Under the pieces are notes generated by a model. That model saw nothing but the letters and a program-made list of their open reading frames with translations, ran no database searches and was not told where the DNA came from. A stretch of DNA of 64,000 nt from the NCBI RefSeq assembly GCF_002115805.1, contig NZ_JFKC01000007.1, positions 62,001-126,000 of the forward strand, written 5' to 3'. Made by a program: the position numbers and the translations under genes. This document shows positions 1 through 9,993 of the stretch, piece after piece. How positions within the stretch are numbered: position 1 is the first letter of the stretch; every line of letters begins with the position of its first letter. Source of the DNA: Marivita geojedonensis. Its GTDB lineage: Bacteria > Pseudomonadota > Alphaproteobacteria > Rhodobacterales > Rhodobacteraceae.

Positions 1-662
1 AGGCCATTGGCCGCGTCGTTTGCCTGCGTGCACAGAACGCTCATCCAGTCTGCGCCATTGGCCTTGGCCCAATGCGCGGCCTGCCGCATGAGCCAGACCC
101 CCATACCTTTGCGGCGATGCGACCTGGCGATTTCGAGCGCGTGCACCATCGCAATCCTGTCGGAAATCGCACAATAGGCCGTACCCGCCGGTTTGTCTGA
201 AATCCTGCCGAGAATGCCCGTCTTCGGCACCTCAGCGCGCTCCATGACTGCGATCCGCTCAGGTCCGATGCCACCCGCCGCCCAAAGGTCACGCATGATG
301 GCCAGCGGTTCCCAGATGGCAAATGCGGTAACGCGTGGCACGGGAACATCGGTCAGTGCGTCGATGGGGCAGAGCCAAAGGTTCACCGGATCGATGACCT
401 CGTACCCATGCGTTTCAAGTGCGGAATCCAGTGCTTCTTCACCTTCGCGAATCATGAACAGAGGCGACTGCCCCAGCATCCGCATGGCGGTTTCGGCAGC
501 AGTCAGATCATCATCCGTCCAGTCGCCCTCTGCGGTTGCCGCGCTCACACGTTTGCCGCCTCCGGCTCCGTTGCGCAGCGTCCATGGTCCGGCAGGCATC
601 CGGTCTGCCGAAGGCCACGTGGCCTCGGTCACCGCATAGAGCGTCTGGACCGTCGGTGTCAT
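1..662 (-). CDS. GNAT-family N-acetyltransferase (3' end outside window)
   Basis: Reading leftward from ATG at 662 gives an open frame to the window edge (about 220 codons, no stop seen). The C-terminal part carries the acetyl-CoA binding signature of GNAT enzymes (RSHRRKGMG, then a helix MRQAAHWAKANGA), which supports acyl transfer from acetyl-CoA to an unknown amine. The start overlaps the stop of the upstream CinA-like gene in an ATGA arrangement, so the two are probably translationally coupled. The substrate cannot be told from sequence. Confidence 0.75.
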   Translation of the reverse strand, partial: MTPTVQTLYAVTEATWPSADRMPAGPWTLRNGAGGGKRVSAATAEGDWTDDDLTAAETAMRMLGQSPLFMIREGEEALDSALETHGYEVIDPVNLWLCPIDALTDVPVPRVTAFAIWEPLAIMRDLWAAGGIGPERIAVMERAEVPKTGILGRISDKPAGTAYCAISDRIAMVHALEIARSHRRKGMGVWLMRQAAHWAKANGADWMSVLCTQANDAANG

Positions 663-1381
663 GCCGTGAACAGTTCTGCAAGACGCGCCATCGCGTGATC
701 CACCTGCACGCCGTCGCTTCCCCGCACAACGATATTCGATCCGTAAGCCCCGTTCTGCTGAAACGGATAGGAGCCAATGGACAGATCCGGAAACTCTTCC
801 GCGATTCGTCCCAAAGGACCGGCGATGTCGCCCTCACCCCGATCCACGCGGAGGGTCTGGGACAGGATCGGCGCGCCCCCCGTCAGAGTTGGGATCACGC
901 TTGCGACCATCGCCTGGAACACCGATGGGACACCGGCCATGACATGCACATTCCCGATGGTGAAACCGGGGGCGATGGAGACCGGGTTCTCGATCAGGGT
1001 CGCGCCATCGGGGATGCGGGCCATACGCTTGCGGGCATCGTTGAACTCCATCCCGCGGCTGTCGTAATGCGCCTGCAACAAAGCCGCTGCATCGTCGCGC
1101 ACATCGACATGCACTCCAAAGGCTGCCGCCACGCAATCCGCGGTTATGTCGTCGTGGGTGGGCCCGATGCCGCCTGACGTGATGACGGTGTCATGGGCCG
1201 CGCGCAGATCGTTCAATGCCGAGACAATGGCATCGCGGTCATCACTCACGATCCGCACTTCGCGCAGGTTGATGCCCACCTTGGTCAGTTCCTGCGCCAG
1301 ATGATGCATGTTGGCATCGCGCGTGCGGCCTGACAGGATTTCGTCCCCGATCACCAGCATGGCTGCCGTTGGATTGGGCAT
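659..1381 (-). CDS. CinA-like molybdopterin-binding (MoCF) domain protein
   Basis: A protein of 240 residues with the MoaB/MogA-type fold signature of the competence/damage-inducible CinA N-terminal domain: GDEILSGRTRDAN near the start and SGGIGPTHDD around residues 65-75. It lacks the C-terminal nicotinamide-nucleotide deamidase domain of full-length CinA, so it is the short form common in alphaproteobacteria; its exact reaction is not settled. I chose ATG at 1381 rather than the longer frame from 1429 because AAGGAGA lies just upstream of 1381. It is transcribed into the GNAT gene with a 4-base overlap and is divergent from sfsA. Confidence 0.85.
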   Translation of the reverse strand: MPNPTAAMLVIGDEILSGRTRDANMHHLAQELTKVGINLREVRIVSDDRDAIVSALNDLRAAHDTVITSGGIGPTHDDITADCVAAAFGVHVDVRDDAAALLQAHYDSRGMEFNDARKRMARIPDGATLIENPVSIAPGFTIGNVHVMAGVPSVFQAMVASVIPTLTGGAPILSQTLRVDRGEGDIAGPLGRIAEEFPDLSIGSYPFQQNGAYGSNIVVRGSDGVQVDHAMARLAELFTA

Positions 1382-1427
1382 GTGCAGTCTCCTTGATCCC
1401 GCTTTTTCACAGGTATAGGCGGGGGTC

Positions 1428-2144
1428 ATGCGCTTTCAAACCCCCCTTGTTCCGGGTGTTCTCATCCGGAGGTACAAACGCTTTCTGGCGGACGTGACTC
1501 TTGTCGATGGGCAGGAGGTAACAGCGCATTGCGCCAACCCGGGGTCGATGATGGGGCTCGCGGAACCGGGGATGCGCGTCTGGCTCGAGCCCAATGACGA
1601 CCCGAAGAAGAAGCTGAAATTCCGTTGGCGGCTTGTGGAACACACAGGCGGGCATTTCACCGGGGTCGATACCGGTGTCCCGAACCGGATGTTGCGCGCC
1701 GCACTTGAGGCGCGGGAAGTGCCGGGGCTGACCGACTTTTCCTCACTGAGAGCAGAGGTGCGATACGGAGAAAACAGCAGGATCGACTTTCTGCTAACAG
1801 GACAGGACAAGCGCGACACCTATGTGGAAGTGAAATCAGTGACCCTGTCACGGCAGACCGGGCTTGCAGAATTCCCCGACAGCGTGACAGCAAGGGGCAC
1901 GAAACACCTGCAGGAACTGTCGAACATGGTCCAGCAGGGACATCGGGCGGTAATGCTCTATCTCGTTCAGCGCACCGATTGTGATCGCATGACGCTTGCA
2001 CGCGATATCGACCCCACCTATGTCGCCGCGTGGACCGATGCAGCATCTTCCGGAGTGGAGACGCTTGCGCTGGACTGTCGGATCACGCCCGAGGCAATAC
2101 GCCTTGGAAAGCCGATCCCGATGATCGCGCCGGGTGTGAAGTAA
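1428..2144 (+). CDS. sfsA: SfsA-family nuclease / sugar fermentation stimulation protein
   Basis: 238 residues, the usual length for SfsA. Family features are visible: an N-terminal LVPGVLIRRYKRFLADV segment, the AHCANPGSMMGL motif, and the central YVEVKSVTL and FPDSVTARGTKHLQEL blocks that hold the nuclease-like acidic and lysine residues. E. coli SfsA was first linked to maltose metabolism and binds nucleic acid; related proteins have nuclease activity. It stands alone between the divergent CinA-like gene and map. Confidence 0.93.
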   Translation: MRFQTPLVPGVLIRRYKRFLADVTLVDGQEVTAHCANPGSMMGLAEPGMRVWLEPNDDPKKKLKFRWRLVEHTGGHFTGVDTGVPNRMLRAALEAREVPGLTDFSSLRAEVRYGENSRIDFLLTGQDKRDTYVEVKSVTLSRQTGLAEFPDSVTARGTKHLQELSNMVQQGHRAVMLYLVQRTDCDRMTLARDIDPTYVAAWTDAASSGVETLALDCRITPEAIRLGKPIPMIAPGVK

Positions 2145-2211
2145 TGTCGCCCTACTGGTAAACATGCGTAATCGGGACTAAAAACCGGGAAAGACCTATT
2201 GGAGTTCGGTT

Positions 2212-3027
2212 GTGAACAATTCCGCTGACGGACGCCTGACACGAGAAGGCATCCGGATACATGACGCCTCTGATTTCGCCGGCATGCGCAAAGCCGGGGA
2301 ACTGGCTGCGCGCATTCTGGATGAAGTTGCCGATCATGTGTTCGTCGGTCAGACCACCGGCGCCATTGACGATTTCATCCGCAACAGCGTCGAAGAAGCC
2401 GGGGCAACCTCGGCCACCATCGGGTACAAGGGTTATCAGCACGCCAGCTGCATCAGCGTGAATCACGTGGTCTGCCACGGCATTCCCGGAGACAAAAAGC
2501 TCAAGGATGGGGACATCCTGAATGTCGATGTGACCGTGATTGTCGATGGCTGGTTTGGCGATACAAGCAGGATGTATGTTGCGGGCAAACTGAGCCGCAA
2601 AGCCGAACGCCTGATTCAGGTGACACACGATGCCCTTTTCAAAGGCATCGAGGCCGCGCGCCCCGGCAACACCTTTGGTGACATCGGTCATGCGATCCAG
2701 AGCTTTGTCGAAGCCAACCGCATGTCCGTTGTCCGGGATTTCTGTGGGCACGGTCTTGGCCGTGTGTTTCATGCGCCGCCCAACGTGCTGCATTATGGAC
2801 GTCCCGGAACCGGCCCCCGACTTGAGGAAGGCATGTTCTTCACCATCGAACCGATGGTGAACCTCGGTCGCCCGGAAACAAAGGTTCTGGCCGATGACTG
2901 GACAGCAGTCACACGGGACAAGTCGCTGTCGGCTCAGTTCGAACATTCCATCGGAATTACTTCAGATGGCTGCGAGATCTTCACGCCATCCCCCGCCGGT
3001 CGGTTTCATCCGACCTATGGCGAATAG
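2212..3027 (+). CDS. map: Methionine aminopeptidase, type I
   Basis: Removes the initiator methionine from nascent proteins in the cytosol. All five metal ligands are present with E. coli-like spacing: D106, D117, H180, E213 and E244. The length (271) fits a type Ia enzyme. The start is GTG at 2212, supported by a GGAG about 8 bases upstream; no ATG lies nearby in frame. It follows sfsA after 67 bases and is followed 14 bases later by an unknown gene that may share its transcript. Confidence 0.95.
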   Translation: MNNSADGRLTREGIRIHDASDFAGMRKAGELAARILDEVADHVFVGQTTGAIDDFIRNSVEEAGATSATIGYKGYQHASCISVNHVVCHGIPGDKKLKDGDILNVDVTVIVDGWFGDTSRMYVAGKLSRKAERLIQVTHDALFKGIEAARPGNTFGDIGHAIQSFVEANRMSVVRDFCGHGLGRVFHAPPNVLHYGRPGTGPRLEEGMFFTIEPMVNLGRPETKVLADDWTAVTRDKSLSAQFEHSIGITSDGCEIFTPSPAGRFHPTYGE

Positions 3028-3041
3028 GTGATACAACGGAA

Positions 3042-3725
3042 ATGAGCGGCTCCGCGCCCCGCATCCTGACCATCGGGTCAAGCTGCATCAACCGCTTCCA
3101 GTTCGACTTCTATCAGGAACGACACACCGGTACGGACACCCGGTTCATCAAGTCGTTCTTCGACTGGAACATAACCTCGCTGATCGGAACGGAAACCGTT
3201 CTGCGCCTCGCGCGCGACGAGGCTCTGGAGCACGTCCTGCGTGATCCGGCGCTCTATCATGTCGAATGGGACGTGCTGATCTTCAATCGTGAGCTTCCGG
3301 GTGTTTGCTTCTTTCACGAACAGGACGTTGCCCGACGTTTTTCTGAACCCGGCCAGATTGACGCCCTGATCAGCAAGGTCGTCCATCAGGCTGCACCCTT
3401 TCTGCCCCCCGACCGCTCAGGGCGCACACATCTTGTCTGGTCCAACATTCAGCCAAACCTGCCCGACACGGTCGACAACGTGACGCCCTGGGAAGACTTC
3501 CAACTGACCGCAGAGCGATACGCCACAATCAAGGCCCTTGGCACAGACGTCTTTGGTCCGGACACGCGCTTCAGCTTTCTGTCTTTGGAAGAGGACATGT
3601 CGCCAGAGTTGCGATCAGCGCCCGACGTGACCGCTGTCGACTTACCGCGTGGAGACGCCTTTAAGGGACCACCCGATCTCTACGATGCCCTCCTCACGGG
3701 CATCGTCTCTTCGTCACAGTCCTGA
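3042..3725 (+). CDS. Conserved protein of unknown function, DUF1796-like
   Basis: A 227-residue soluble protein with no signal peptide or membrane segment. It opens with [18 protein letters not shown] followed by [10 protein letters not shown], which resembles the GSxC...FDW start of the DUF1796 putative papain-like group; I make that link from memory and with low certainty. It sits 14 bases after map and before hisC, suggesting read-through from map. No catalytic His/Asn pair can be assigned with confidence. Confidence 0.6.
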   Translation: MSGSAPRILTIGSSCINRFQFDFYQERHTGTDTRFIKSFFDWNITSLIGTETVLRLARDEALEHVLRDPALYHVEWDVLIFNRELPGVCFFHEQDVARRFSEPGQIDALISKVVHQAAPFLPPDRSGRTHLVWSNIQPNLPDTVDNVTPWEDFQLTAERYATIKALGTDVFGPDTRFSFLSLEEDMSPELRSAPDVTAVDLPRGDAFKGPPDLYDALLTGIVSSSQS

Positions 3726-3805
3726 ACCCGCTTCAGACTGGGGTGGTTTGTCGCTTTCCCTTGCCCGTTCCCGCCGCTAAACCCTGTGCCATAGCGGAGG
3801 CTCAG

Positions 3806-4891
3806 ATGACAAAAATCACCCCCCAGCCTGGGATCATGGATATTGCGCTGTATGTCGGCGGCAAATCGCATGTCGACGGCGTGTCGAACGTGGTGAAACT
3901 CAGCTCGAACGAAAACCCGTTCGGGCCCAGCCCGGCTGCTCAGGAAGCGGTGCGCCGGTCTGTTCTGGAACTCCATCGCTATCCATCGACCGATCACGCT
4001 GCCCTGCGCAACGCAATTGCCGAAGTGCATGGTCTGAACGCCGATCAGATCATCTGCGGTGTCGGATCGGACGAAATCATCACGTTCCTGTGCCAGGCCT
4101 ATGCCGGGCCGGGCGACGAGGTGATCCACACAGAACACGGCTTCGCGCTTTACAAAATCTGCGCACTCGCGGCGGGCGCTACTCCGGTCGAGGTACCCGA
4201 ACACGAACGGGTGACCGATGTCGATGCGATCCTTGCTGCATGCACGGACAGGACCAAGCTGGTGTTCATCGCCAACCCGAACAACCCGACCGGCACGATG
4301 ATTGGATTGGCCGAGGTCGAACGCCTTGCGGAAAACCTTCCCTCGCAGACACTTCTGGTTCTGGACGGGGCCTATGCCGAATTCGTCGATGGGTATGACG
4401 GAGGCGCGGGCCTTGTTCAGGCGCGCGACAACGTCGTGATGACACGCACCTTCTCCAAGATATACGGCCTTGGAGGTCTGCGCATCGGCTGGGGCTATGG
4501 CCCGCAAGAGGTGATCGACGTACTCAACCGGATTCGCGGCCCGTTCAACCTGTCGGGCACCGCATTGGCCGCGGCCGAAGTCGCTGTCCGCGACACCGCT
4601 TACGTTGAAAAGTGTCGCCTCGAAAACACCCGCCTGCGCGCATGGCTGGCGGAGGCCTTGGCCGAACATGGCGTACCCTCGGACACATCGATGGCGAATT
4701 TCATCCTTGCCCGATTCACGGACGAGGCAGAAGCCGAAGCCTGCAACCTCTATCTGCAGAAACAGGGACTTATTGTCCGGCAGGTCGGCTCTTACAACCT
4801 GCCCTTCGCGCTGCGGATCACCGTCGGTGACGAGGCCAGCTGCCGCCGGGTGGCGCACGCCATCGGGCAGTTCAAGGCGGGCGCGCGATGA
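3806..4891 (+). CDS. hisC: Histidinol-phosphate / aromatic aminotransferase (PLP fold type I)
   Basis: 361 residues, class II-type aminotransferase of the HisC family. Visible motifs are the N-terminal [13 protein letters not shown], the PLP-contacting [10 protein letters not shown], the lysine in [14 protein letters not shown] that forms the Schiff base, and the C-terminal ALRITVG. ATG at 3806 is preferred over the longer frame because GGAGG lies 5 bases upstream. It overlaps the next gene, a prephenate/arogenate dehydrogenase, by 4 bases (ATGA). That pairing suggests a role in tyrosine/phenylalanine synthesis, perhaps alongside histidine synthesis, since HisC enzymes often accept aromatic substrates. 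Confidence 0.88.
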   Translation: MTKITPQPGIMDIALYVGGKSHVDGVSNVVKLSSNENPFGPSPAAQEAVRRSVLELHRYPSTDHAALRNAIAEVHGLNADQIICGVGSDEIITFLCQAYAGPGDEVIHTEHGFALYKICALAAGATPVEVPEHERVTDVDAILAACTDRTKLVFIANPNNPTGTMIGLAEVERLAENLPSQTLLVLDGAYAEFVDGYDGGAGLVQARDNVVMTRTFSKIYGLGGLRIGWGYGPQEVIDVLNRIRGPFNLSGTALAAAEVAVRDTAYVEKCRLENTRLRAWLAEALAEHGVPSDTSMANFILARFTDEAEAEACNLYLQKQGLIVRQVGSYNLPFALRITVGDEASCRRVAHAIGQFKAGAR

Positions 4892-5799
4892 CACAGATCT
4901 ACGATCGCGTTGCTCTGATCGGACTGGGCCTGATCGCGTCTTCGATGTTCTGGGCGATGAAACGCAACGGTGTTGCGGGTCATGTTGCCGGATACGCGCG
5001 CAGCGCTGAAACCCGGGACACGGCCCGCCGCATCGGCCTGTGCGATACGGTGTGCGACACGGCGATTGAAGCTGTAAAAGACGCTGATCTCGTTGTCCTT
5101 GCTGTACCCGTCGGAGCAATGGGTCAGGTTGCTCAGGAGATCGGACCGCATCTGAAACCCGGCGCGACACTCACCGATGTCGGGTCGGTCAAGAAGCAGG
5201 TGATTGAGGACGTGGCGCCCCATGTGCCGGACACCGTCCATTTCGTGCCTGCGCACCCGCTCGCAGGGACCGAGCACTCGGGTCCTGAGTCCGGTTTCGC
5301 CACCCTGTTCGACAACCGCTGGTGCCTGATCGTTCCGTCAGAAGGCAGTGACCAGGGCGCGGTCGATCAGTTGGGCAATTACTGGAAAGCTCTCGGGTCG
5401 CATATCGACGTGATGGACCCAGACCACCATGATCTGGTGCTTGCGGTCACATCCCATTGTCCCCACCTTATCGCCTACACCATGGTAGGCGTGGCGGACG
5501 ATCTACGCCGTGTGACGGACAGCGAAGTGATCAAATACTCTGCTGCCGGGTTTCGAGATTTCACGCGCATTGCCGCCTCTGATCCGACCATGTGGCGGGA
5601 TGTGTTTCTGACCAACAAAGAGGCGACGCTGGAAATTCTCGGCCGCTTCACGGAAGAACTCTTTGCCTTGCAACGTGCCATCCGGCAGGGTGACGGAGAG
5701 CTCCTGCACGACTATTTCACGCGAACACGGGCGATCCGGCGCGGGATTATCGAGGCAGGGCAGGATACGGCAGCGCCGAATTTCGGGCGGTCTCGGTAA
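4888..5799 (+). CDS. tyrC: Prephenate/arogenate dehydrogenase family protein
   Basis: 303 residues. An N-terminal NAD(P)-binding Rossmann fold ([11 protein letters not shown] at about residues 9-19) is followed by the TyrA-type catalytic region with [13 protein letters not shown] and [10 protein letters not shown], containing the histidines typical of cyclohexadienyl dehydrogenases. It oxidatively decarboxylates prephenate or arogenate in tyrosine synthesis; which substrate is used cannot be read from sequence. Translationally coupled to hisC (ATGA at 4888). The extensin-like gene starts 9 bases after its stop. Confidence 0.88.
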   Translation: MTQIYDRVALIGLGLIASSMFWAMKRNGVAGHVAGYARSAETRDTARRIGLCDTVCDTAIEAVKDADLVVLAVPVGAMGQVAQEIGPHLKPGATLTDVGSVKKQVIEDVAPHVPDTVHFVPAHPLAGTEHSGPESGFATLFDNRWCLIVPSEGSDQGAVDQLGNYWKALGSHIDVMDPDHHDLVLAVTSHCPHLIAYTMVGVADDLRRVTDSEVIKYSAAGFRDFTRIAASDPTMWRDVFLTNKEATLEILGRFTEELFALQRAIRQGDGELLHDYFTRTRAIRRGIIEAGQDTAAPNFGRSR

Positions 5800-5808
5800 G
5801 GCAGGACG

Positions 5809-6708
5809 ATGCGGGGTATCTGTGTTTTGGTGTGTGCTCTCTGGTTCGTCGCAGGACAGACTGCGGCCGCGCCCGAGACATCTCTCAGACCAATGGCCCG
5901 CAACACACCCGATACACTGACAACTTCAGTCGAAGCCGATCTCCCGAAAGTGCGCCCGCAGGCAAGGCCCGAGGTACTTGAGACTGCGCTGGTCAGCCTG
6001 CTGGCCCAACAGTTCCAACGCGAAAACGACCCCAACTATCGTGGCGATCCCACCGACATTGTCCCGGCCCGGGAAAGGGCATTTGCAGCCCTGTCGCCAC
6101 AGGCGACCGGAGTGTCGGCCCGCCCGAGTCTGCGACCGGACTCCCTGGTCCGCAAAGCCATGGCACAGCGACGCGAACGGGCGCGCGGGGCCGTCTGCGG
6201 TGATCCGGGTATTCAGGGAGAGGTGATCGGATTTGTACCGGGCCGCCTCTCGGCCTGTGGGATCAAGGACGGGGTACGGGTGCGCGCGGTATCGGGCGTG
6301 AACCTGAGCCAGCAAGCCGTAATGGATTGTCCCACCGCCAAGGCACTCAAACAGTGGGTGGACAAGGGGATGAAGCCTGCAATCGGCAATACCGGTGGCG
6401 GCGTCACGCAAATCAAGGTCGCGGCCCATTACGCGTGCCGCACCCGGAACAACCAGCCCGGTGCAAAGGTCAGCGAACATGGCAAGGGCCGGGCCATCGA
6501 CATCTCTGGCTTCAGACTTCGGGACGGATCCGAGATCACCTTGCTGCAGGGGTGGGATCAACGCGGTACGGGAGCCATCCTGCGAAAAATGCATCAGCGC
6601 GCCTGCGGGATTTTCGGAACCGTTCTTGGCCCCGATTCCGACCGGTTCCACAAGGACCACTTCCACTTCGATACCGCACGGTATCGCAGCGGTTCGTTCT
6701 GCCGTTAG
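5809..6708 (+). CDS. Extensin-like C-terminal domain protein, exported
   Basis: 299 residues with an N-terminal signal peptide (MRGICVLVCALWFVAG, probable cleavage after TAAA). The first 120 residues are proline/arginine-rich and low in complexity. The C-terminal half is the Extensin-like_C family (PF06904), with SEHGKGRAIDISGF and KDHFHFD, a His/Asp arrangement recalling M15-type peptidoglycan peptidases, and conserved cysteines. It probably acts in the periplasm on or near the cell wall; activity is inferred. It lies 9 bases after tyrC and is convergent with fliP, whose stop is 2 bases away. Confidence 0.82.
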   Translation: MRGICVLVCALWFVAGQTAAAPETSLRPMARNTPDTLTTSVEADLPKVRPQARPEVLETALVSLLAQQFQRENDPNYRGDPTDIVPARERAFAALSPQATGVSARPSLRPDSLVRKAMAQRRERARGAVCGDPGIQGEVIGFVPGRLSACGIKDGVRVRAVSGVNLSQQAVMDCPTAKALKQWVDKGMKPAIGNTGGGVTQIKVAAHYACRTRNNQPGAKVSEHGKGRAIDISGFRLRDGSEITLLQGWDQRGTGAILRKMHQRACGIFGTVLGPDSDRFHKDHFHFDTARYRSGSFCR

Positions 6709-6710
6709 GC

Positions 6711-7439
6711 TTACTGGTAGGATCGTACCAGGCTTTCCGCGACCAGCGACCAGCCATTTGCAACTACAAAGAACGCCAGCTTGAACGGCAGTGAAACGAT
6801 GGCGGGCGGCACCATCATCATCCCCATCGACATCAGCACTGCCGCCACGACAAGGTCAATGATCAGAAACGGCAGGAAGATCAGGAAGCCCACCTGAAAG
6901 GCGCGCGCAAGCTCAGACAGCAGAAAGGTCGAGATCAGGATCGACAGCGGCGTATCGGGGGTTGCTTCGGTCAGATCAAGGTCGCTTCGGATGCGCGCCA
7001 TGGTGGCGAACGTGTCCGGATCCACCTGCGCGGCCATGAACACACGGAAGGGCTGAAACCCGCGGACGAAAGCTTCTTCCGTCCCGATCTCCTCATTCAA
7101 CAAGGGGGCTATCCCCCTGCTCCACGAGTCGAGCAAAACCGGCTCCATCACAAAAAAGGTCAGGAACAACCCGATGCTGACAATCAGCATATTGGGCGGT
7201 GATTGCTGAAGGCCGATCGCCTGTCGCAGGATGGACAGGACGGTGATGATGAAGGGAAAGCAGGTGACCGTTATGACGATTCCGGGCGCGATGCTCAGAA
7301 CCGTGAGCAGCGCGATCAGTTGGAGCGTGGTCGCCGTCACTGACCCACCGCTTCCGAAGTCCAGAGACAGACTCTGTGCCTCCGCCGGGCTGGCGCTGAG
7401 TAAGGCGAAGCCGATTGCGACGACAACAGGAGGCATCAT
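6711..7439 (-). CDS. fliP: Flagellar export apparatus protein FliP
   Basis: 242 residues. Inner-membrane core component of the flagellar type III export gate, with an N-terminal cleavable-type signal (through ASPAEA) and about four hydrophobic segments, including the FPFIITVLSILRQAIGLQQSPPN block and the C-terminal DLVVAAVLMSMGMMMVPP hallmark. It is the last gene of the leftward arm fliF-fliH-fliN-fliP; fliN ends 3 bases upstream. No fliQ, fliR or flhB follows, because the convergent extensin-like gene begins immediately. Confidence 0.96.
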   Translation of the reverse strand: MMPPVVVAIGFALLSASPAEAQSLSLDFGSGGSVTATTLQLIALLTVLSIAPGIVITVTCFPFIITVLSILRQAIGLQQSPPNMLIVSIGLFLTFFVMEPVLLDSWSRGIAPLLNEEIGTEEAFVRGFQPFRVFMAAQVDPDTFATMARIRSDLDLTEATPDTPLSILISTFLLSELARAFQVGFLIFLPFLIIDLVVAAVLMSMGMMMVPPAIVSLPFKLAFFVVANGWSLVAESLVRSYQ

Positions 7440-7442
7440 GGT

Positions 7443-7739
7443 CTAGCCGCCGGATTTGCCAAAATCGTTCACATCGATCAGCCGGACCGACAATTGCCCG
7501 TGCTGTTCACCCGACTCTGCGATTTCCAGAATACCAGTTCCAATCAGGTGGTCGCCGACTAAGAGCTCGACCGGATCTTCCACCCGCTTGTCCAACACCA
7601 GAACAGAGCCTTCCTCCAATTGCAGAAGGTCCCGGACAAGCGGACGAGCGCGCCCGACGGCAACCGTGATTTCGATCGGTACGGTCGTGAATGCCGCGTC
7701 CGGGTTTTTCTGGTCCAGCGTATCGGTTGCACTACCCAT
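7443..7739 (-). CDS. fliN: Flagellar motor switch protein FliN
   Basis: 98 residues, essentially one SpoA/C-ring domain (VPIEITVAVGRARPLVRDLL...GSVLVLDK...ELLVGDHLIGTGILEI). FliN forms the lower C-ring with FliM and also docks FliH during export. It overlaps the 3' end of fliH by 8 bases and precedes fliP by 3, so it is tightly coupled. Confidence 0.93.
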   Translation of the reverse strand: MGSATDTLDQKNPDAAFTTVPIEITVAVGRARPLVRDLLQLEEGSVLVLDKRVEDPVELLVGDHLIGTGILEIAESGEQHGQLSVRLIDVNDFGKSGG

Positions 7740-8334
7740 GTCCCCGCACCTCCGTCATGTCATAAAGAACCGCGTGAACGGCTTGGGTGATCTGTTCGAC
7801 GACATCGGCCAGATCGACCAAGATTTCTTTTCCGCCCAGCCGAAGTTCAGCCTGCGCCTCCCCAACGGTCGGGTCTTCATGCACCGAAATCGGAAGGCTG
7901 CTCGCCGCCGCAGCAACAAGGTCGGACACTTGGCTGCCTGCACCGGGTGCGACCCCAACATCGATCTGAACGGTCCCCATATCCCGTGCAATCTTTGACA
8001 GCTGATCGGATATATGCGCTCCAAGCGTGTCCCGTGCGACGGACGGGAGAATCTTCTGTAGGATTTCGTCAAACAGCGGTGTCAGGTTCGACAGGACCTG
8101 CGCGTGAACCTCGTGGTAGGTAAATGCCAGATCCTGCAGGTTTTGGGCGAACCCATCGACAATCAGGGCGCCTTCTTCCGATTTCGCCTTTATCGCATCG
8201 TCCCAGCCTGCCCGGTATCCCTTGTCAAAGGCTTCCAACCGCTCCGATTCCAGAACATCGTCCGACACGACCGCATGACCGGTAACTGCAGTCGGTGAGC
8301 CGAAATCTTCAAGAAATGAGGCGAGCGTGGTCAT
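7732..8334 (-). CDS. fliH: FliH-like flagellar assembly protein
   Basis: 200 residues. It has the architecture of FliH/YscL stators: an acidic N-terminus, a long helical middle (LEAFDKGYRAGWDDAI, then a stretch rich in Leu and Gln) and a C-terminal domain ending in ELRLGGKEILVDLADVVEQI. FliH regulates the export ATPase FliI, yet fliI is not adjacent and not in the window. The assignment rests on position between fliF and fliN plus general character; similarity to characterised FliH is weak, as is common in this family. The start overlaps the fliF stop by 4 bases (ATGA). Confidence 0.75.
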   Translation of the reverse strand: MTTLASFLEDFGSPTAVTGHAVVSDDVLESERLEAFDKGYRAGWDDAIKAKSEEGALIVDGFAQNLQDLAFTYHEVHAQVLSNLTPLFDEILQKILPSVARDTLGAHISDQLSKIARDMGTVQIDVGVAPGAGSQVSDLVAAAASSLPISVHEDPTVGEAQAELRLGGKEILVDLADVVEQITQAVHAVLYDMTEVRGHG

Positions 8335-9932
8335 CGCGCGTCACCGGCCTGCGGCTCATCAAGCCAGCTGCGCAACACTTCAACCGTTTCGCTGCGCCGT
8401 TCCTCTATCAGCGTTTTCAGGCGGGCAACGGCATCCTCAGGCGCCGGAAGGTCAGACGTGCGCGCCGCCTCCGCAAGAACGGGCAGAGTGGACGCGGCAT
8501 CCTCAGGTTCGATTGTTCCGTTCAGCACTGGAAGATCGGTGCTATTGCCGCCAACCTCTCCTGAAGACGGAGCCGCCAGCAACTGTGTCTGCCGCGAAGG
8601 GGCCAGAAGGGGTCGGACGACGAAAAGGCCAAGTATCAGAACAACGAATGTCAGGACGGCAATCTGGATCAGGGTCATCGGATTCAGAGGCCCGTTGAAC
8701 CATGGCTGTTCCGTTGGCTCTGAACCCAAAACCTCAAGTGGTTCGAAAGGCAGCGACTTCAGCGTGATGACATCGCCTCGCGCTTCATCAAAGCCAACCG
8801 CTGATTCCACGAGGTCCTGCAGCGCCGCGAGGTCTTCGTCCGGAACCGGCACAAATATTTCGGCGCCCTGCGCATCGGTTTCTGTTCGTCCATTGACAAG
8901 AACAGCGACGGTCAGCCGTCTGATCGCACCTGGAGCACGAATGATCTCGCGCGTGGTTTGCGATACTTCGTAGTTTAACCGCTCACGCAGCTCCGAGCTT
9001 TGTCGTGTCTCAGTTTCGCTGGAGTTGGCATCACCGTCGGGAAGGTTGGAAGCGACCGTCACCGCACCAGAACCACCATTTTCGGATTGATCCGTCCGCT
9101 CCTCGCTGTCGGAGCTGATCACGAACCGGCTGTCCGGATCAAATCGCCGCTCCGTGATGGATTCGGTGTCCGTGACGGAATCGATACTGACTTCGACCAC
9201 CGCATTGCCACGTCCGACGCGCGCCTCCAGCAGGCGCAGCACGCGTTCCCGAAGCAGATCGGATCGGTCCCGATCAGTGGAAGAGGACATCGCGTCACCT
9301 TCATCTGTCAGCAAACCCGCATGGGCATCGACCAAAGAAACGTTCTCTGGAAGCAAACCCGCGACGGCAGACGCAACCGAGTGGCGGATCGCCTGTGCTT
9401 TCGCGCGGTCGATGGCACCGGAGCGGGCAGTGACGTGGACCGAAGCGCTTGGCGCAAGATCGCGCCGAAACGGGTTGTCGCTCCCAGTCGCGATATGCAC
9501 ACGAGCGGATACGATCTCGGGTGACGATACGATCGTCCGGGCCAGTTCTTCCTCTTTTGCGCGCAGATAGGCAGCGTCGAACATCTGTGATGTTGTGCCG
9601 AACCCGGTCAGCGAATCCAAAAGCTCGTACCCCTGCCCGGCGCTTGCAGGCAGCCCTTCGCTCGCAAGCGTCAGGCGCAGCTGGTCACGCGACGACTCTG
9701 GTACAAGAACCGAGGTTCCGCGCACTTCGAACGCGATCCCTTTCTGCTGCAACGCCTGCACAACCTCACCTGCTGCGGCAGGCTCAAGACCGGAATACAG
9801 CAGTGTCATGCGCGGCTGTGTCAGCAGACGCGACATTCCAAGAACAGCGATGAAGATTGCCAGCGTCGATCCGATGACGATGGCTTTGCGGGTTGTAGTC
9901 AGTCTGCGCCAGACAGGCAGGATGTGCTGCAC
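8331..9932 (-). CDS. fliF: Flagellar MS-ring protein FliF
   Basis: 533 residues. MS-ring protein in the inner membrane that scaffolds the basal body. Visible are an N-terminal membrane segment (KAIVIGSTLAIFIAVLGMS), the YscJ-type ring-building motif domain (LLYSGLEPAAAGEVVQAL; SSPEIVSARVHIA), a low-complexity Ser/Asp/Glu-rich linker, a second membrane segment (LIQIAVLTFVVLILGLFVV) and a cytoplasmic FliG-binding tail. I place the start at GTG 9932 because GGAGG lies 6 bases upstream; a TTG at 9950 has no comparable site. Head of the leftward operon, divergent from fliL. Confidence 0.95.
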   Translation of the reverse strand: MQHILPVWRRLTTTRKAIVIGSTLAIFIAVLGMSRLLTQPRMTLLYSGLEPAAAGEVVQALQQKGIAFEVRGTSVLVPESSRDQLRLTLASEGLPASAGQGYELLDSLTGFGTTSQMFDAAYLRAKEEELARTIVSSPEIVSARVHIATGSDNPFRRDLAPSASVHVTARSGAIDRAKAQAIRHSVASAVAGLLPENVSLVDAHAGLLTDEGDAMSSSTDRDRSDLLRERVLRLLEARVGRGNAVVEVSIDSVTDTESITERRFDPDSRFVISSDSEERTDQSENGGSGAVTVASNLPDGDANSSETETRQSSELRERLNYEVSQTTREIIRAPGAIRRLTVAVLVNGRTETDAQGAEIFVPVPDEDLAALQDLVESAVGFDEARGDVITLKSLPFEPLEVLGSEPTEQPWFNGPLNPMTLIQIAVLTFVVLILGLFVVRPLLAPSRQTQLLAAPSSGEVGGNSTDLPVLNGTIEPEDAASTLPVLAEAARTSDLPAPEDAVARLKTLIEERRSETVEVLRSWLDEPQAGDAR

Positions 9933-9993
9933 CGATATCCTCCGAACCAAAACGTTCTGTTTCGTTTATGACGTCCCTTATTGCCGGTTCGCG

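Noticed and set aside
2152-2946. A 264-codon - strand frame over map
   Set aside because: Map on the + strand has all five metal ligands at correct spacing; this is its shadow.
3680-5170. A 496-codon - strand frame
   Set aside because: Antisense to hisC and the start of tyrC; no recognisable motif.
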